From Aminipila terrae (GTDB lineage: Bacteria > Bacillota > Clostridia > Peptostreptococcales > Anaerovoracaceae): 64,000 bases of DNA. The stretch lies in assembly GCF_010120715.1 (NCBI RefSeq), contig NZ_CP047591.1, positions 744,001 through 808,000 of the forward strand, written 5' to 3'. How positions within the stretch are numbered: position 1 is the stretch's first letter; each line of letters starts with the position of its first letter. Below the pieces are notes generated by a model. That model was not told the DNA's origin and did not search any database. It saw only the letters and a list, made by a program, of their open reading frames with translations. The translations under genes and the position numbers were made by a program. Below are positions 62,127-64,000 of the stretch, in pieces.

Positions 62127-63296
62127 CTACTTACTAACCCTTCGTTTCTTACTACTTCTCACTGCAAAGTCTCCATATCCTTCGTCACAGTTCTTCAATA
62201 ACTCAAAAATCCATTTAGGCGGCTTTGTGCAGAATTCTTTTCCTAACATCTGTTTGTAATTCTTAAGCATTCTCACAGCTAGTCTTTTATTTCCGGTTAC
62301 CATGCACATTTGAATCAATTGCTCATAGGCATTATCGTCACAATCATTTATTGATATAATTTTTAGCAGAATATCAATTGCTTTCTCAAAGTTATTATCA
62401 TTGTTACACGATTCTAAAATAGAATAAAGGATTTTTTCAACTTCTATATCCATCCACTCTTTTACAAAGTTACACCATTCATAGTACTTGTTATTTAAAT
62501 ACCCCAATTGGTATTTTTTTATCAGCAGGTCTATATTTTCAAAGTCCATTTTATTTCCTTTTGTCTGGTTTAGTGCATCAATAAATTCCCAATAATCACT
62601 TATCACTTTATTTTTATTAATTTCATAAACACCGTATCTTTTAACTATTACATCCTCCAGATTGTATAATTTCAATTCAGATCTTATATTATAACAGGTA
62701 ACATGCAGATTTTTAGCCGCATGGTCATAACTCATATCAGGCCATAAATCTTCAATTAATTTTTCCCTGGACACTGCCTTATTCTGTTCAACCAGATATA
62801 TAATCAGTTCTTCACATTTTGATGTGCGCCATTTAATGCCTTCCTGAGTTTCACGTTGTACATAACAGCCCACACTTCCAAAGCTGTTTACATACAGCAT
62901 GTTGTCCACATCTTCATTCAACTGCTTTTTATTTTTTCGTTTTATACTAATATTTATAATGTTTGAAATATCCTCACAGGTAACTGGCTTTAATAGATAT
63001 CCTGACGCATATACATGAAATGCCTGAAGCGCAAAAGATTCATGGGCTGTAATAAATATAATCTCAACTTCAGGGTTTATAGACAAAATTTTTTCAGCCA
63101 GTTCAATTCCGTTCATATCCGGCATCTCTATGTCTAAAAAAATCAGATCTACAGAATTGTTTTCTATAAACCCCAGCGCATCTCCAGATACAGTAAAACT
63201 ATCCAATAGTTCAATTCTTTTTTCATTTTCTATTAATCTTGAAAAACGATTTAAAGAAGCCAGTTCATCATCAATTGCAATTGCCCTATACGTCAT
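62127..63296 (-). CDS. Response regulator with REC, winged-helix and BTAD domains (389 aa)
   Basis: REC about 1-120: AIDDELASLNRF, LIFLDIEMPDMNGIELA (phosphoacceptor Asp about 54), IIFITAHESFALQAF, GYLLKPVT. Then a SARP-type winged helix (KAVSREKLIEDLWPDMSYDHAAKNLHVTCYNIRSEL) and a BTAD helical domain (CDDNAYEQLIQMCMVTGNKRLAVRMLKNYKQML). A transcription factor, cognate of the histidine kinase 5 bp upstream. Confidence 0.92.
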   Translation of the reverse strand: MTYRAIAIDDELASLNRFSRLIENEKRIELLDSFTVSGDALGFIENNSVDLIFLDIEMPDMNGIELAEKILSINPEVEIIFITAHESFALQAFHVYASGYLLKPVTCEDISNIINISIKRKNKKQLNEDVDNMLYVNSFGSVGCYVQRETQEGIKWRTSKCEELIIYLVEQNKAVSREKLIEDLWPDMSYDHAAKNLHVTCYNIRSELKLYNLEDVIVKRYGVYEINKNKVISDYWEFIDALNQTKGNKMDFENIDLLIKKYQLGYLNNKYYEWCNFVKEWMDIEVEKILYSILESCNNDNNFEKAIDILLKIISINDCDDNAYEQLIQMCMVTGNKRLAVRMLKNYKQMLGKEFCTKPPKWIFELLKNCDEGYGDFAVRSSKKRRVSK

Positions 63297-63301
63297 AATA
63301 G

Positions 63302-64000
63302 TTACCCCCTTATATAAAACACTACACTAGTACCATTCCCTGATGTAATATACTCCAAATTTGAATCGCAAAAGGTTTTTAATCTGGTGTTTACATTGTA
63401 AATACCAATACTTCCATCTTTAACAGGTTTTTTTAAAAGATTGGCAATAGTCTCTTCAGAGAGTCCCTCACCATTATCTTCAATTTTGATTTTCAGTATG
63501 TTGTCCTTCTTTTTCTTTATTGAAATAGTAATCATATATTGTTTTGTACTGGATTTAATTACATGTTTAATGACATTTTCAGCTAAAATCTGGATGCTCA
63601 ACGGCGGAATAAAGAATCCATCAGTATTATCCATGTCATAATTTATTGCTAAATTGTTAAATCGGCTTGCTTCAATTCCAAGATAGGCTTTTGTTATGGC
63701 TATTTCTTTTTCGAGAGGTATTAACTTGTCGGTATTAGAAAAATTCAGTGTCCCTCTTAAGAAATTTGCTATGGCAATAACAAGGTCCGAGGCCCGTACG
63801 GGATCTGTTTCACATAAATTCACTAAAGAATTCAGTGCGTTAAAGAGAAAATGCGGCTTAATCTGCGCATTAAGAAAAGCCATCTCATAACTCTGTTTAG
63901 ACTCACTTAAAGATTTTATATTCAATAATGAAACAATCCTGGCTTTTAGTTCATCTGGATGAATGGGTTTCTGGATTATATCATTGGCACCTGCATTCAA
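63302..64000 (-). CDS. LytS/YesM-type histidine kinase with receiver domain, C-terminal 232 aa, cut by window edge
   Basis: The visible part starts inside a REC domain (NAGANDIIQKPIHPDELKARIVSLL), then has the His_kinase motif NAQIKPHFLFNALNSLVNL (His about 54 in the part), an N box ILAENVIKHVIKSSTKQY, and the G box EDNGEGLSEETI. The 5' part lies beyond 64000; sensor domains are not visible. Partner of the response regulator. Confidence 0.92.
   Translation of the reverse strand: MNAGANDIIQKPIHPDELKARIVSLLNIKSLSESKQSYEMAFLNAQIKPHFLFNALNSLVNLCETDPVRASDLVIAIANFLRGTLNFSNTDKLIPLEKEIAITKAYLGIEASRFNNLAINYDMDNTDGFFIPPLSIQILAENVIKHVIKSSTKQYMITISIKKKKDNILKIKIEDNGEGLSEETIANLLKKPVKDGSIGIYNVNTRLKTFCDSNLEYITSGNGTSVVFYIRG

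Noticed and set aside
1..64000. CRISPR array
   Set aside because: No regularly spaced short repeats seen; the repeats found are pairs of hairpins or operators.
1..64000. Prophage or plasmid region
   Set aside because: No capsid, terminase, portal, holin-endolysin or replication genes; the only mobile traces are the recombinase scar and the two repeats.

Overview
The window is AT-rich, densely coded DNA with strong AGGAGG ribosome sites, TTG/GTG starts next to ATG, SLH-anchored and copper-amine-oxidase-domain surface proteins, B3/4, PadR, TipA, DUF5688 and EFR1-ferredoxin genes, and many Fe-S and CoA enzymes. This points to an anaerobic Clostridia (Firmicutes) chromosome. The genus cannot be read from the sequence; an amino-acid-fermenting Eubacteriales/Anaerovoracaceae-like organism is a guess. 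There is no prophage, rRNA or CRISPR array.

Layout. (1) 1-7.2 kb: the upstream end of a bacterial microcompartment (BMC) operon on the minus strand (DMT-like transporter, 87-aa protein, two BMC-H shell proteins, acylating aldehyde dehydrogenase running off the left edge), a 972-aa exported PHP/CehA-type metallohydrolase with SLH anchors, and a MerR-GyrI regulator. The transporter/BMC operon and the hydrolase have near-identical MerR-type promoters with 20-bp spacers around the same palindrome, so the three units look like one regulon. This is the best candidate for an undescribed system. (2) 7.3-17.7 kb: copper-amine-oxidase-domain protein, DUF255 protein, AraC-GyrI regulator, lone FabF, MarR with a QueG-like Fe-S protein (matching operators at both), VOC protein, EFR1 ferredoxin, LysR. 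(3) 17.8-21.3 kb: heterodimeric multidrug-type ABC exporter. (4) 21.7-25.7 kb: aminotransferase / ornithine cyclodeaminase-like / PhzF operon and a divergent B3/4 protein. (5) 25.8-31.5 kb: GH18 protein, DUF2889 gene and PadR sharing an operator, alpha/beta hydrolase, an unlisted 31-aa type I toxin locus, DUF218 protein, tRNA-Leu(CAG). (6) 31.6-35.1 kb: TPP-riboswitch-controlled thiamine-precursor ABC operon with a TatD-family hydrolase. (7) 35.2-41.6 kb: potABCD, beta-carbonic anhydrase, class III CoA-transferase, DUF5688. (8) 41.8-50 kb: XRE/membrane pair with three iterated operators, recombinase remnant, ECF sigma/anti-sigma, YibE/F, EamA and small secreted proteins. (9) 50-57.4 kb: hybrid cluster protein, PadR pair, VOC, GyrI, WYL, DUF6512, GNAT-membrane fusion, TipA-type MerR. 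(10) 57.4-64 kb: a repeat, panB-panG, CorA, small proteins and a REC-kinase/response-regulator pair cut by the right edge.

Nine genes are interrupted by eleven separate single-base deletions, mostly in homopolymer runs; restoring one base each time gives a full conserved protein. This looks more like homopolymer under-calling in the assembly than real gene decay, so these genes are annotated here as one frameshifted gene each. Two approximately 300-bp hairpin-bearing repeats (21.4 and 57.5 kb) and two families of duplicated terminators are further structure outside genes.
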